Below, piece after piece: positions 1-7,560 of a DNA stretch of 59,628 bases. Positions within the stretch are counted from its first letter, which is position 1. Each line of letters starts with the position of its first letter. The translations under genes were made by a program, and so were the position numbers. Origin of the DNA: Flavobacterium sp. HTF (lineage in GTDB: Bacteria > Bacteroidota > Bacteroidia > Flavobacteriales > Flavobacteriaceae); NCBI RefSeq assembly GCF_003105115.1, contig NZ_QETH01000021.1, positions 1 through 59,628 on the forward strand, given 5' to 3'. The notes beneath the pieces were generated by a model, which searched no databases, was not told the DNA's origin, and saw only the letters and a program-made list of their open reading frames with translations.

Positions 1-115
1 CTGTTGTAATATCGAATTCACAAGAGAAATTTATATTTGAATGATTATCTATCAAATCATTAACATCTACAAATTCTCTAAGAACTTTGCAATTTTTTTG
101 GTGTTTATCTTCCAT
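1..115 (-). CDS. Partial unrecognised protein, N-terminal 38 codons
   Basis: A minus-strand frame opens with ATG at 115 (protein begins MEDKHQKNCKVLREF) and runs off the left edge without a stop, so only the N-terminus is visible. It is polar, with no signal peptide or known motif. It is the leftmost gene of the mobile-element side of the window and is separated from the next features by about 290 bp of AT-rich non-coding DNA. The frame is short, so it could be chance, but the absence of stops and the ATG after an A-rich stretch make a real gene more likely than not. No function can be assigned. Confidence 0.5.
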   Translation of the reverse strand, partial: MEDKHQKNCKVLREFVDVNDLIDNHSNINFSCEFDITT

Positions 116-407
116 TCTTTATTTTATTTTTAGGATTAATATTTGGTAAAATTACAAATAATATATAAGTATAATCCTATGTTAAAATATTATTACGGGT
201 TATATAAAAATTAGCCTCATAAAAAGTATAGAAAAGCGTGCATAAAAGTCAATTTCCACAAATGTCTTTTTCGAGGTGTTTTTTAACAGTTTTAATACAC
301 TTCAACGAGTTTTTAAGTTTGTTACAGAGTAAAAATACCAATATTATGATTGTCATCGTAGTTTTACATCGAGTTAGGAAATCATTTCCTTACTATTAGG
401 GACAAAA
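116..407. other. AT-rich intergenic stretch, nothing recognised
   Basis: About 290 bp without a credible reading frame. I see no canonical TAnnTTTG promoter on either strand and no RNA gene. It would have to contain the start of the transcript for the small peptide at 469 and the promoter of the leftward gene at 115, but I cannot place either. Confidence 0.4.
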
Positions 408-433
408 AAAACCCTCTGGAACAGGGTTTTTTG
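408..433 (+). terminator. Rho-independent terminator or attenuator
   Basis: The inverted repeat AAACCCT/AGGGTTT with a 7-nt loop is followed by a run of T. An A-run on the other side means it could also terminate leftward transcription. It lies 36 bp upstream of a tiny reading frame, so a leader/attenuator role is possible. Confidence 0.6.
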
Positions 434-468
434 GGTATAGCTTATTATTAATTAAAAAAATAAACCAT

Positions 469-531
469 ATGAATAAAGTTATAGTGGTGTTAGTGGTAAT
501 ACTAACAATTATTCTAGCTATGAAAAATTAA
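469..531 (+). CDS. Possible 20-residue hydrophobic peptide
   Basis: ATG at 469 opens a 20-codon frame (MNKVIVVLVVILTIILAMKN) ending in TAA at 529-531. Residues 4-17 are almost all Val, Ile or Leu and would span a membrane, with Lys near both ends. A hairpin terminator starts 5 bp after the stop and another hairpin lies just upstream, so the frame sits in its own transcription unit. This layout resembles type I toxin peptides and small membrane regulators, although I recognise no family and see no antisense antitoxin RNA. It could also be a chance frame in an attenuator. The translation and the hairpins are seen directly; expression is inference. Confidence 0.45.
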   Translation: MNKVIVVLVVILTIILAMKN

Positions 532-536
532 TTTTT

Positions 537-558
537 ACCACTCTTCGGAGTGGTTTTT
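537..558 (+). terminator. Rho-independent terminator with UUCG loop
   Basis: A perfect 7-bp stem, ACCACTC/GAGTGGT, closes a TTCG tetraloop and is followed by six T. It starts 5 bp after the stop of the 20-residue frame. Confidence 0.85.
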
Positions 559-700
559 TGTTTATTATAAACAATTGATGTACAAATATATATTAATTAT
601 TACATATAACGCTCGATTTTCCACAAAGCGCAAATATTAACGATGTTTAACGCATTAAGAATTTAACCACTTAGGATTTAAAGCTACTGCTAATAAATAT

Positions 701-810
701 TGTATTCAAATTAGACCTTGTTTGATGAATACATTTTCAACCCAATAAACTCACTGATTAAACATTTTTAAATGTATTCAAAAATAAGTATACTTTAATT
801 TGGATACAAT
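701..810. repeat. Cluster of TTTGAATACAAA-like operator motifs
   Basis: Four copies or near-copies of one motif lie in 110 bp: ATTGTATTCAAA (ending 710), TGAATACA (725-732), AATGTATTCAAA (ending 782) and TTTGGATACAAT (799-810). The last overlaps the -33 element of the promoter upstream of the gene at 948. The motif is nearly self-complementary (TTTG and CAAA ends). The perfect form TTTGAATACAAA appears again at 6281-6292 at the integrase promoter, and the 13-mer TGTATTCAAATTA at 701-713 is exactly repeated there in inverted orientation. Binding of a shared regulator or recombinase is inferred. The rest of 560-947 holds no gene. Confidence 0.55.
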
Positions 811-831
811 TATTATTTATTTGTATCTTTG
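800..831 (+). promoter_or_regulatory. Bacteroidota-type promoter for the 948 gene
   Basis: A TTG at 800-802 is followed after 21 bp by TATCTTTG at 824-831. This matches the known flavobacterial consensus TTG-N17-23-TAnnTTTG. It points at the small gene at 948 and probably the recombinase behind it. Confidence 0.65.
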
Positions 832-888
832 ACTTGTTCAAAAAAGGAACACAAGTTAATTGACATATTGAGATACCACCAAATAAAA

Positions 889-910
889 AAGGGTTGCGCT
901 AACAACCCTT
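889..910 (+). terminator. Hairpin in the leader of the 948 gene
   Basis: The 8-bp perfect inverted repeat AAGGGTTG/CAACCCTT with a 6-nt loop lies between the promoter at 800-831 and the ATG at 948. The sequence after it (AATTTAT) is only weakly T-rich, so it may be an attenuator or a leader structure rather than a full terminator. Confidence 0.5.
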
Positions 911-947
911 AATTTATCAGCACCAAATTCTTTCGAATTTAATACAT

Positions 948-1292
948 ATGACTATGGCAAATTTAAATAAAAGATATGAGAATATCGAAGAATTGGTTCA
1001 ACGTGAATTCGATGTTGATGAAACTCTAAAACTTCTTCAACAAAACCAGAACGTATTCTGGAGTTGGGGCGTTGAGAAAGTCCTTAGAGTTAGGAACAAA
1101 GGTTTGTTCTTATTGGTTAACGGACACCATCATAAAGGATGGGTGTTTATCGTGTTAGGCTGGAATGATACATACAGTTACTATCTTATCGAAGATGTTA
1201 AGAGTATCAAGAAAGAAGTGACAGATGTTTATTTTGATGAACTTCAAGATAGATTGGATAAGGACATTGAATACATTGAAGATTATAAATAA
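948..1292 (+). CDS. Unrecognised 114-residue protein of the mobile element
   Basis: The product is a small acidic soluble protein with no signal peptide or membrane segment. Its middle (about residues 38-82) alternates hydrophobic and aromatic residues (WSWGVEKVLRV, GLFLLVNG, GWVFIVLGW), which suggests a compact beta-rich fold. The C-terminus is a charged helix. A second ATG at 954 is an equally possible start. It is the first gene after a promoter carrying operator-like repeats and stands 61 bp before the small serine recombinase, so the two are probably co-transcribed. I do not recognise a family; an accessory or regulatory protein of the element is a guess. Confidence 0.7.
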   Translation: MTMANLNKRYENIEELVQREFDVDETLKLLQQNQNVFWSWGVEKVLRVRNKGLFLLVNGHHHKGWVFIVLGWNDTYSYYLIEDVKSIKKEVTDVYFDELQDRLDKDIEYIEDYK

Positions 1293-1353
1293 TTTCTAAC
1301 CTGAAAGGATGAGGTGCTGTGGTGGTTTCTTAATATACTAATACAAACACACT

Positions 1354-1971
1354 ATGAAAAAAGCACGTTATATCAGGGTTTCAAGTGCCACACAAAACAC
1401 CATCAGGCAAACGATTAAACAACACCAAGATGAACAAGTCTTTATTGATGTTATAAGCGGTGCTGTTGCATTCAATGACCGACCGCAAGCACAACTACTG
1501 ATAAAAGCAATTGAAGCTGGTACAGTCGATTATTTGACGGTTGAATCAATAGACAGAATTGGTCGTGATGCTTTCAATATCCAGAGCACTATTCAATACC
1601 TCAATTCCAAAAGTGTTAATCTTAAGGTGGAAAACTTAGGGATAGAATCGTTTGCTAATAACAAACCAAATCCAATATTCAAAATGATAGCGGATGTGTT
1701 GGCCAACGTGGCCGAACTTACCAGAAACAACATTAGAGAATCTCAGGCACAAGGTATCAAAATCGCACAAGCTGAAGGTCGCTTCAAAGGTAGGATTAAA
1801 GGAACAACCATATCAGATAAAGACTTTCTAAAGAAGTATGATAACGTTGTGAAAGAAATTAAAACTGGTGTTAATTCAATGCGCAAGATTGCGAAGTTAT
1901 GTGATAGTTCATTATCAACTGTAACTAGGGTCAAAGCCATTTTGGATAAAAAAGAAAACGGTAGCCATTAA
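1354..1971 (+). CDS. Small serine recombinase (resolvase/invertase family)
   Basis: The 205-residue protein has the layout of Tn3-type resolvases and DNA invertases. The N-terminal catalytic domain begins YIRVSSATQ with the nucleophile Ser10 and Arg8. It continues with SGAVAFNDRPQ and the conserved DRIGRD block (Arg68, Arg71), and a long dimerisation helix follows around residues 105-140. A helix-turn-helix DNA-binding domain lies near residues 172-197. By family it cuts and rejoins DNA through a phosphoserine link, resolving cointegrates, inverting a segment or maintaining copies of the element. It follows the 948 gene on the same strand, and a hairpin terminator lies on its stop codon. I saw no inverted invertible segment nearby. 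Confidence 0.93.
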   Translation: MKKARYIRVSSATQNTIRQTIKQHQDEQVFIDVISGAVAFNDRPQAQLLIKAIEAGTVDYLTVESIDRIGRDAFNIQSTIQYLNSKSVNLKVENLGIESFANNKPNPIFKMIADVLANVAELTRNNIRESQAQGIKIAQAEGRFKGRIKGTTISDKDFLKKYDNVVKEIKTGVNSMRKIAKLCDSSLSTVTRVKAILDKKENGSH

Positions 1972-1985
1972 GCTACCGTTTAATG
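1957..1985 (+). terminator. Terminator after the small recombinase
   Basis: The 9-bp perfect stem AACGGTAGC/GCTACCGTT has the recombinase stop codon inside its 6-nt loop and is followed by TTTAATG. It separates this rightward unit from the leftward genes that end at 1994. Confidence 0.8.
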
Positions 1986-1993
1986 TACTTTAA

Positions 1994-2623
1994 CTATTGA
2001 TGGTTACCTGCTGAATTACTTTTACTGCGACAGCATTCTACAAATTCTTTTCCTAATGCTGTTATCTTTACACCACCAGTAAAAGTATCAAAAACTAAGT
2101 CATCACTATCTTTGTTTTGCGAAGTATAAATTAATGAATCTGTCAAACCAAGCCTATTAAAATTTGCTCTATGAATTGCTGGTAGTAATGGTTTAGTAAA
2201 GGAATGCCATTTTTTCTTTTCATAGATTGCTTCCAATTCAATTACTTCTTGACGTGAAAGCTGACTTAGAATAAATGGAAAAACGGAAGATTCATAGTTT
2301 TTGCTTGCATCACTAAAATTTACAATTAAATTAGCCCATTTTTCTTGTAATGTTTCATCTTCTTCCAGTGATGATAGTTCTAATAAAGGAACGAGTGTTT
2401 TTAAGTTTACCTGTTTTAAAGTAATACTACTTTCTTCAGCAATTTTTTTTGCATCAGAGAATATTTTAATTTGGTTTTTTAATCTTCGTATTCGTATTTT
2501 GTCTGCCAACAATAAACCAGCTTCTTCTAGGGATGACCCTGCAAGTTTTTCAATAAATCCAGCAACTAAGTCAATTCCTTTTTCAATTGCTGTTGAAGTA
2601 ACGTCAAATTTTAAATTTCCCAT
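1994..2623 (-). CDS. Abi-alpha (DUF4393) abortive-infection-type protein
   Basis: The 209-residue protein matches my memory of the Abi-alpha/DUF4393 family. It has an early amphipathic region (EKGIDLVAGFIEKLAG), then LLLADKIRIRRLKNQIKIF, then the signature block VPLLELSSLEEDETLQEKWAN (residues about 78-98). A C-terminal part follows with a winged-helix-like end (LTALGKEF-type segment ITALGKEFVECC). Members are linked to abortive infection, in which an infected cell stops growth to block phage, but the mechanism is not established. It begins at ATG 2623 and sits as cargo between the two recombinases of the element, a usual place for defence genes. A different role for this copy cannot be excluded. 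Confidence 0.8.
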   Translation of the reverse strand: MGNLKFDVTSTAIEKGIDLVAGFIEKLAGSSLEEAGLLLADKIRIRRLKNQIKIFSDAKKIAEESSITLKQVNLKTLVPLLELSSLEEDETLQEKWANLIVNFSDASKNYESSVFPFILSQLSRQEVIELEAIYEKKKWHSFTKPLLPAIHRANFNRLGLTDSLIYTSQNKDSDDLVFDTFTGGVKITALGKEFVECCRSKSNSAGNHQ

Positions 2624-2665
2624 ATTAATTAATATTCATTTTGTAAATATTTAAATCAACTGCAA

Positions 2666-2989
2666 TTACGAAAGTTTTTTTATTTCATCTTTTATTATCC
2701 CACGAATCTGAGATATATTTCCTCTGAAAAAGCTGTAACTTTTGAAATCTTCGTAAGCACAAACTCTGGCATAAGGTGTTGCATTTTCACCACCAGTATA
2801 TTGATTGTAAATTTCTATATGCTGTTTGACTTTACGGTCTGCTCTGTCGACTACTTGTCGAATGATTCTTTCAGCTTCAGCTCTCTTTTTTTGATTTGAA
2901 CCATTTTTATAATCAGAGTAGGCGAAGTAAAACTCTGAATCAATCTCATCGAAAAAAGTATCTAGGTTATTCCATTCTTCAATTGTCAT
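2666..2989 (-). CDS. Unrecognised 107-residue helical protein
   Basis: I chose the ATG at 2989, giving MTIEEWNNLDTFFDEID; a TTG 18 bp upstream would add six residues. The protein is charged and predicted largely helical, with a basic stretch (residues about 32-55, rich in Lys, Arg and Glu) and an aromatic C-terminal part. No signal peptide is visible. It starts 21 bp after the stop of the secreted protein at 3011-3790 and ends 43 bp before the Abi-alpha start. All three genes read leftward and are probably one transcription unit. No family is recognised; it may be a partner of the defence gene, but only position suggests that. Confidence 0.7.
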   Translation of the reverse strand: MTIEEWNNLDTFFDEIDSEFYFAYSDYKNGSNQKKRAEAERIIRQVVDRADRKVKQHIEIYNQYTGGENATPYARVCAYEDFKSYSFFRGNISQIRGIIKDEIKKLS

Positions 2990-3010
2990 AATTTTGTGAA
3001 TTAACAATTT

Positions 3011-3790
3011 TTATTTACTTAAACATTTTAAATATTCAGATAACTTCTGACCATTTTTAACAGTGCCATCATAGATGTAAAGTCTATTATCTGTAATTTG
3101 GTTTTCAGTTAATAGTTTAATATCCTCGGTTGTTAATGGAACGAAAGCACTATATAAAAAACCTTTAGCACCTTTGTTTACTTTTACATCAATTGGAGCA
3201 TTCGGTTTTTCAATCTTTTTCCCATTGCTTAATAATAAAAATAATCCTTTGCCACCAACATTTGCTGTTGCCCCAGCTTCGTTTACTGCTAAATAAATAG
3301 TCGTCTTACCATCTTTAATTGTTTTCATAAAACTAAAACCCTCAGAGTACGGACTGTTTGCTCTAACTTCACCAGTAAACTTATCAGTTTCAGTTTTGAT
3401 ATCTTCGCAATAAATTCCTTCTGGAAGTTGAAGTCCACCAATGGCTTCTAAGTTATATTCGTAATCGTGCTTTGGGTCATACTCGTAATAGTAAGCATCT
3501 TTACCAGACTCTAACTTCAGAATAAATTTCTTCGAACCATATTTTTCAAAAGGTGTAATCTCAGTTACTTTGAAAGTTTTGTCAGCTAGTAAGTCGTGTT
3601 TAATTGGTTTATCAACTATTTTCATTTCATTATTTTTATGAAAATTACGATAACCGTATTGCTGTAAAACGTCGGCAAGTGGTAATACTTTTACCTCTTT
3701 ATTAAGTAAAAGTTCAGGATGGTTTCCTGGGAATTGTGCTTGTGCTTTAATTGAGATTATTATAAGAACAAATAGTAAAAGTTTTTTCAT
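3011..3790 (-). CDS. Secreted protein of unknown function
   Basis: The 259-residue protein has a clear Sec signal peptide (MKKLLLFVLIIISIKAQAQ, cleavage probably after AQA). The mature part is rich in Lys, Tyr and Asp with beta-strand-like alternation, for example KFILKLESGKDAYYYEYDP. I see no lipobox, transmembrane segment after the signal, or catalytic motif. Such periplasmic or exported proteins are common in Bacteroidota accessory regions. It is the middle of a leftward block within the mobile element and 21 bp from the following small gene. I do not recognise it. Its presence beside an Abi-type gene could mean an envelope-level function, but this is speculation. Confidence 0.75.
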   Translation of the reverse strand: MKKLLLFVLIIISIKAQAQFPGNHPELLLNKEVKVLPLADVLQQYGYRNFHKNNEMKIVDKPIKHDLLADKTFKVTEITPFEKYGSKKFILKLESGKDAYYYEYDPKHDYEYNLEAIGGLQLPEGIYCEDIKTETDKFTGEVRANSPYSEGFSFMKTIKDGKTTIYLAVNEAGATANVGGKGLFLLLSNGKKIEKPNAPIDVKVNKGAKGFLYSAFVPLTTEDIKLLTENQITDNRLYIYDGTVKNGQKLSEYLKCLSK

Positions 3791-3889
3791 AGATTAAATG
3801 TTTTAGTTTATTACAACAAACATAGGTAATTTATAAGGTAATGTAAATATGTGATGTATTAATTACCGTATTATTACGTAGGATTATTT

Positions 3890-4429
3890 TTAATTTAATG
3901 CGCTAAGTTCTTGTACTGTGTTTGCATATTCATTTTTCAAATGAGTTGCTAATGCTGAAACACTTAAAGTTTCTTTCTTTCCATTATTTTTAAATACAAT
4001 TGTTGACTTAATAGGTTCACCTTTGCTGCCAACGATTTCACCTGTTGCGGTTAAAGTATACTTTGGTGTATTATCGGTGTTCCTCATAGATTTTATTAAC
4101 TTTATTTTTTCGTCCGTTGATAAGATTACATTTCGAACTTTATTGATACTTGCAACTCGATATTCAACACCGTGCTTTGTTTTAAAATCTTTTTGTTGTT
4201 TTGCGTGCTTTGCTTCAAGTTCTCTTTTTTCTTTTGAGTGTTTTGTCCAGAGTGCAATTGCTTCACTGCTTTGTTTTTCCTTTAAATCGTTTCTGGCAAT
4301 GTCGATTTCAGCTGACAGTTTAATTTTTTCAATTTTTTCAGCAAGGTCTTTTTCTGCTTGCGCTGTTACTTTTGCAATTTCGGCATCTAATTTTGCTTGT
4401 ATCTTTTGGTCATTTGTAATGTTGCTCAT
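3890..4429 (-). CDS. Coiled-coil protein of unknown function
   Basis: The 179-residue protein starts at ATG 4429. Its first 90 residues are a continuous highly charged helix of Ala, Glu and Lys (for example AEKDLAEKIEKIKLSAEIDI) that should form a coiled coil. Residues about 90-179 look like a small globular domain (YTLTATGEIVGSKGE, TIVFKNNGKKETLSVS) with a short C-terminal helix. There is no signal peptide. It begins 22 bp after the stop of the large integrase and reads the same way, so it is probably expressed with it. A recombination directionality factor or integrase accessory protein would fit the position, but no homology supports that. Confidence 0.7.
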   Translation of the reverse strand: MSNITNDQKIQAKLDAEIAKVTAQAEKDLAEKIEKIKLSAEIDIARNDLKEKQSSEAIALWTKHSKEKRELEAKHAKQQKDFKTKHGVEYRVASINKVRNVILSTDEKIKLIKSMRNTDNTPKYTLTATGEIVGSKGEPIKSTIVFKNNGKKETLSVSALATHLKNEYANTVQELSALN

Positions 4430-4451
4430 AATAATGTTTTTAAAAATGTGA

Positions 4452-6266
4452 TTATTTTTGTTCTTGATATATGTTGATTATATTATCTGATATGATTTTA
4501 AAATCCTTTATGATGTTATTATAGTCGGCTAAGTTCCTATATTCAAATTCGCTGTTGTCTGTCACATATTCGTAATAATCTTCATCAGCAACTTCACTAG
4601 GATTGTAAACTTTGAGATATTTATCTTGATATCGATACAGGAACGGTTTTTTTCTCACGCCTTTTCTATCGACAACAACACGAAGCGTTCCGTCCAATAC
4701 TTGGCCGTTAATTTGAAGTGTTATATCCAATCGAATGAATTGAAAGTTGATTGCTGTTATTGTAACATTTTTGATTATTTGATTGTAGATTGACTTAAGT
4801 TTGTTTCTATCATTTTTAGCATCAATTAGAATTTTGTTATCTAATCTTGCACCAGTAAGATTGGCAATTGATTTTCGATATGATTCTAATTGTTTTTGTT
4901 TTGTTTCAAGTTGTGAAATCAGGTTTTCTGATGTTGCCTCAAGTTCATCATTCTTAATCTTAAAACGTTCTGGTTTTACTTCGTTGTTAAGCTTAGCATC
5001 CAGTAGTCTATCAATTTTAATTTCATTATTCTTTAGTTCCCTTTCAAGTGAAGGAATTGATGATTCCAGAGCTTTTATTTTACTTTCTAAATCTATTTTA
5101 ATACTGGCCGTATCGTTGAGGTACTGTAATACAGTTGGCGTCTTGCAAAGTATATCATAAATAGAACTGTCAACTAGGTCAATACTAACACCTAAATTTT
5201 CACAACCTTTAAATCCGTTAACCACCCTAGAAGAACAAATGTAAGTTTGGTTTTGCTTTAACACTCGATGAGTATAATTACGGCCACAAACACCACACGT
5301 TGTCAAATATTGGAGTAGTATTACATTTTTGGTATCAATATTTCTTCCATTACCTTTCTTATTTTCTCTAATCTCAGTGCATCTATCGAACAATTCTTTT
5401 GACACTATTGCTACTTCTGGTGCATCAAACGGTTCAGGTGGTTCAACAGGGTCTTTGTTAGATTCATCTTTCTTTTTTGGTCGCCTTCTGAATATTCTAA
5501 CACCACAATAAATTGTGTTTGTTAGTATTGTATAAATTTGGTTGGAAGTCCATTTAATAAATTCAACTTCTCGACCTTTAAATGTTTTACCCTCTAATGC
5601 TTTATTCGTTCTTGTCTGTATTTTATTCTTGTTTAATTCGTTGGCGATTTGTCCCATTCCAGCACCTTCAGAATACTGTTGAAATATGTATTCAATTGTT
5701 TTCGCTTCTTCAGCGTCGATAATCAATTTTTTATTTTCATCTTTTGTATATCCAAAGGGTTGAAGAACTCCACCTGCTGAACCACCTTTCATAATTTTAC
5801 TTCTTAAACCAGTTGCAGTTCTTTGCCGAAAGATTGATATTTCAATTTTAGCGAAGTCCATCAGTAAACCTAGTACTGCAAATTGCACATCGTTAATAGT
5901 TCCATCTGGATTTAAGAAGTGTGAACCGCCATTTGTTGATGTTACACAAACATCAATCCCTCTTTCTAGTATTGATGTTACTATTACACGTGCTTCATTT
6001 GGGTTACGGCCGATTCTGGAGAGTTCTGTTACATAAACACATTTATAATAAGAAGGGTCAGCTTCAATTACAGATTGCAGTCTTGTTAATTCAGGTCTTT
6101 TATTAGCGGTTTTAAATCCTGATATTTTCTCGGAGTATATATCAATATTAACTTCAATATCTCTATATTGCGATGAAATATAATTCTGTATTAGTTCGAC
6201 TTGGCGTGAGTAAGTTTGCTCCTGTGTAGAAACCCTCACATATATCGCCAGATTGATTGTAGACAT
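4452..6266 (-). CDS. Large serine recombinase (integrase)
   Basis: I chose ATG 6266, giving a 604-residue protein that begins MSTINLAIYVRVSTQEQ with the catalytic Ser13. The resolvase domain (to about residue 155) contains ELSRIGRNPNE. A recombinase domain follows (GGVLQPFGYTKDENKK onward), then a zinc ribbon with CGVCG and a later Cys pair near residues 340-385. A long coiled coil lies at about 395-490, and a C-terminal domain ends the protein. This is the standard plan of phage and ICE large serine integrases, which join attP to attB without host factors. It lies at the edge of the element, 48 bp from the DUF1697 gene start, as expected for an integrase next to its att site. Its promoter carries an operator-like TTTGAATACAAA. 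Confidence 0.95.
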   Translation of the reverse strand: MSTINLAIYVRVSTQEQTYSRQVELIQNYISSQYRDIEVNIDIYSEKISGFKTANKRPELTRLQSVIEADPSYYKCVYVTELSRIGRNPNEARVIVTSILERGIDVCVTSTNGGSHFLNPDGTINDVQFAVLGLLMDFAKIEISIFRQRTATGLRSKIMKGGSAGGVLQPFGYTKDENKKLIIDAEEAKTIEYIFQQYSEGAGMGQIANELNKNKIQTRTNKALEGKTFKGREVEFIKWTSNQIYTILTNTIYCGVRIFRRRPKKKDESNKDPVEPPEPFDAPEVAIVSKELFDRCTEIRENKKGNGRNIDTKNVILLQYLTTCGVCGRNYTHRVLKQNQTYICSSRVVNGFKGCENLGVSIDLVDSSIYDILCKTPTVLQYLNDTASIKIDLESKIKALESSIPSLERELKNNEIKIDRLLDAKLNNEVKPERFKIKNDELEATSENLISQLETKQKQLESYRKSIANLTGARLDNKILIDAKNDRNKLKSIYNQIIKNVTITAINFQFIRLDITLQINGQVLDGTLRVVVDRKGVRKKPFLYRYQDKYLKVYNPSEVADEDYYEYVTDNSEFEYRNLADYNNIIKDFKIISDNIINIYQEQK

Positions 6267-6280
6267 AGAATAAAATGTAA

Positions 6281-6296
6281 TTTGAATACAAACATA
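6281..6296 (-). promoter_or_regulatory. Integrase promoter with overlapping operator motif
   Basis: On the minus strand TATGTTTG (6296-6289) fits the TAnnTTTG -7 element and lies about 22 bp before the integrase ATG. It is overlapped by the near-palindrome TTTGAATACAAA (6281-6292), variants of which are clustered at 701-810. The right att half-site should lie between here and the DUF1697 start at 6315. Confidence 0.5.
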
Positions 6297-6314
6297 AATA
6301 TAAAAAATCAAAGT

Positions 6315-6854
6315 ATGGTACACTTATGCTTGCTACGCGGCATCAACGTTTCAGGTCACAATATGATGAAAATGGAGGCATTAAAAACAATGCTCGAAAG
6401 TTTAGGTTTTCAAAATGTCAGGACTTATTTGCAATCCGGAAATGTTTTTGTTGACACGGAAGAAGAAAGTGCATCAAAAGTGGGTTTCATGATCAAACAG
6501 GAAATTTTCAGGGTCTTTGGTCATGAGGTTCCTGCTATTGTGATTGCCAAAGAAGATTTGGAATTGTGTTTTAAAAATAATCCTTTCGTAAAAGAAAAGG
6601 ACATTGATATCAAAAAGCTATATGTCGTTTTTGTTGCCAGTGTACTTAAAAAAGAAAACATTCATGATCTGAAAATCAGTCAGTTTAAACCAGATGAAGC
6701 AGTTATTGACGAAAACAGGATTTTTATCAAATATGCCATTGGCGCAGGAAAAACAAGACTGGAACTTAAATATATTGAGAAAAAACTAAATATTACAGGC
6801 ACAATACGAAACTGGAATACCGTTACAAACCTGTTGAAAATGTATGAAGAATAA
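6315..6854 (+). CDS. DUF1697 family protein
   Basis: The 179-residue product starts MVHLCLLRGINVSGHNMMKM and carries the DUF1697 hallmark motifs LLRGINV, then LGFQNVRTYLQSGNVFVD (residues about 29-46). It ends with the family-typical RNWNTVTNLLKM (residues about 163-174). The family is widespread and soluble and its biochemical role is unknown. Length is normal. The ATG at 6315 is chosen because the conserved region begins at once; upstream sequence belongs to the integrase promoter. The mobile element appears inserted just 5' of this gene, so its native promoter may have been displaced or replaced. Confidence 0.9.
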   Translation: MVHLCLLRGINVSGHNMMKMEALKTMLESLGFQNVRTYLQSGNVFVDTEEESASKVGFMIKQEIFRVFGHEVPAIVIAKEDLELCFKNNPFVKEKDIDIKKLYVVFVASVLKKENIHDLKISQFKPDEAVIDENRIFIKYAIGAGKTRLELKYIEKKLNITGTIRNWNTVTNLLKMYEE

Positions 6855-6866
6855 AGGCTTTAAAAA

Positions 6867-7556
6867 TTATTTTAAAGTCTTTATTATGTCATTTGCCGCG
6901 CTGGTATTCATTCGTTCAAGTTCGGCAATCATCAATGATTTTTGTTCTTCGCTCATTACGATTTCAGGTTTTTGAAACTGGTTTTCAGACGCTTCCTTAT
7001 AAAATAATTCATCTGTCCAGTCATTGCGCACGCCATCGATAACCAGGTGAATTCGGTCTTGTTGCCCTCTGTTGGCAACTGAGTGCTCAAAATTGGCATC
7101 AATATACCAGCATTCGCCTTCATTCATAATCAGGCGTTTTCCGTCGAGAATAAATTCAACATCGGGATTGGTAATAATCGGAATATGTAATCTGAATGAA
7201 CCGTCTTCGTACCCCAGGCAATGGTCAGAATGTGGTTTTATTTCTGCGCCAACTGCCAGCTGCAACAATCGTACTGCTGTTTTTTCGAAAAGAAAACCAT
7301 CCAGAACTTCTTTGAAATAAGTACAGGAATCTAAAATTTCGGTATTTCTAATCTCATCATTACCACTTGAAAAAGCATAAATACTTTCTGATTTTCCATC
7401 TTTCGACATTAAGGCAACCGAAGTCCATTTTCCGGTATAATCATTTGTATTATAATGATCTACCCAGTTTTTGTTCATGATAAGGGAAAGATCCTTTTTT
7501 AGCTTTTCAGTATCAAAAACAAGCGGAAATTTAATTGAGCGTATTAGTGTATCCAT
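6867..7556 (-). CDS. Aspartyl/asparaginyl beta-hydroxylase-like oxygenase
   Basis: The 229-residue protein shows the double-stranded beta-helix signature of the AspH family. Iron ligands are likely His109 and Asp111 (KPHSDHCLG) and His158 (FEHSVANRG). RLHIPI (Arg122) and the Arg near residue 168 (DRIH) are candidates for 2-oxoglutarate binding. The family uses Fe(II), 2-oxoglutarate and oxygen to hydroxylate Asp or Asn side chains or small peptides. The substrate here is unknown. It is cytoplasmic with no signal peptide. It starts 4 bp after the stop of the HEAGH gene upstream, so the two form an operon. The C-terminal 50 residues are a helical extension outside the core. Confidence 0.85.
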   Translation of the reverse strand: MDTLIRSIKFPLVFDTEKLKKDLSLIMNKNWVDHYNTNDYTGKWTSVALMSKDGKSESIYAFSSGNDEIRNTEILDSCTYFKEVLDGFLFEKTAVRLLQLAVGAEIKPHSDHCLGYEDGSFRLHIPIITNPDVEFILDGKRLIMNEGECWYIDANFEHSVANRGQQDRIHLVIDGVRNDWTDELFYKEASENQFQKPEIVMSEEQKSLMIAELERMNTSAANDIIKTLK

Positions 7557-7560
7557 AAAT

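Noticed and set aside
1..6266. Complete mobile element with both ends
   Set aside because: I see the integrase end but no matching left end or repeated core in the window, and a gene runs off the left edge.
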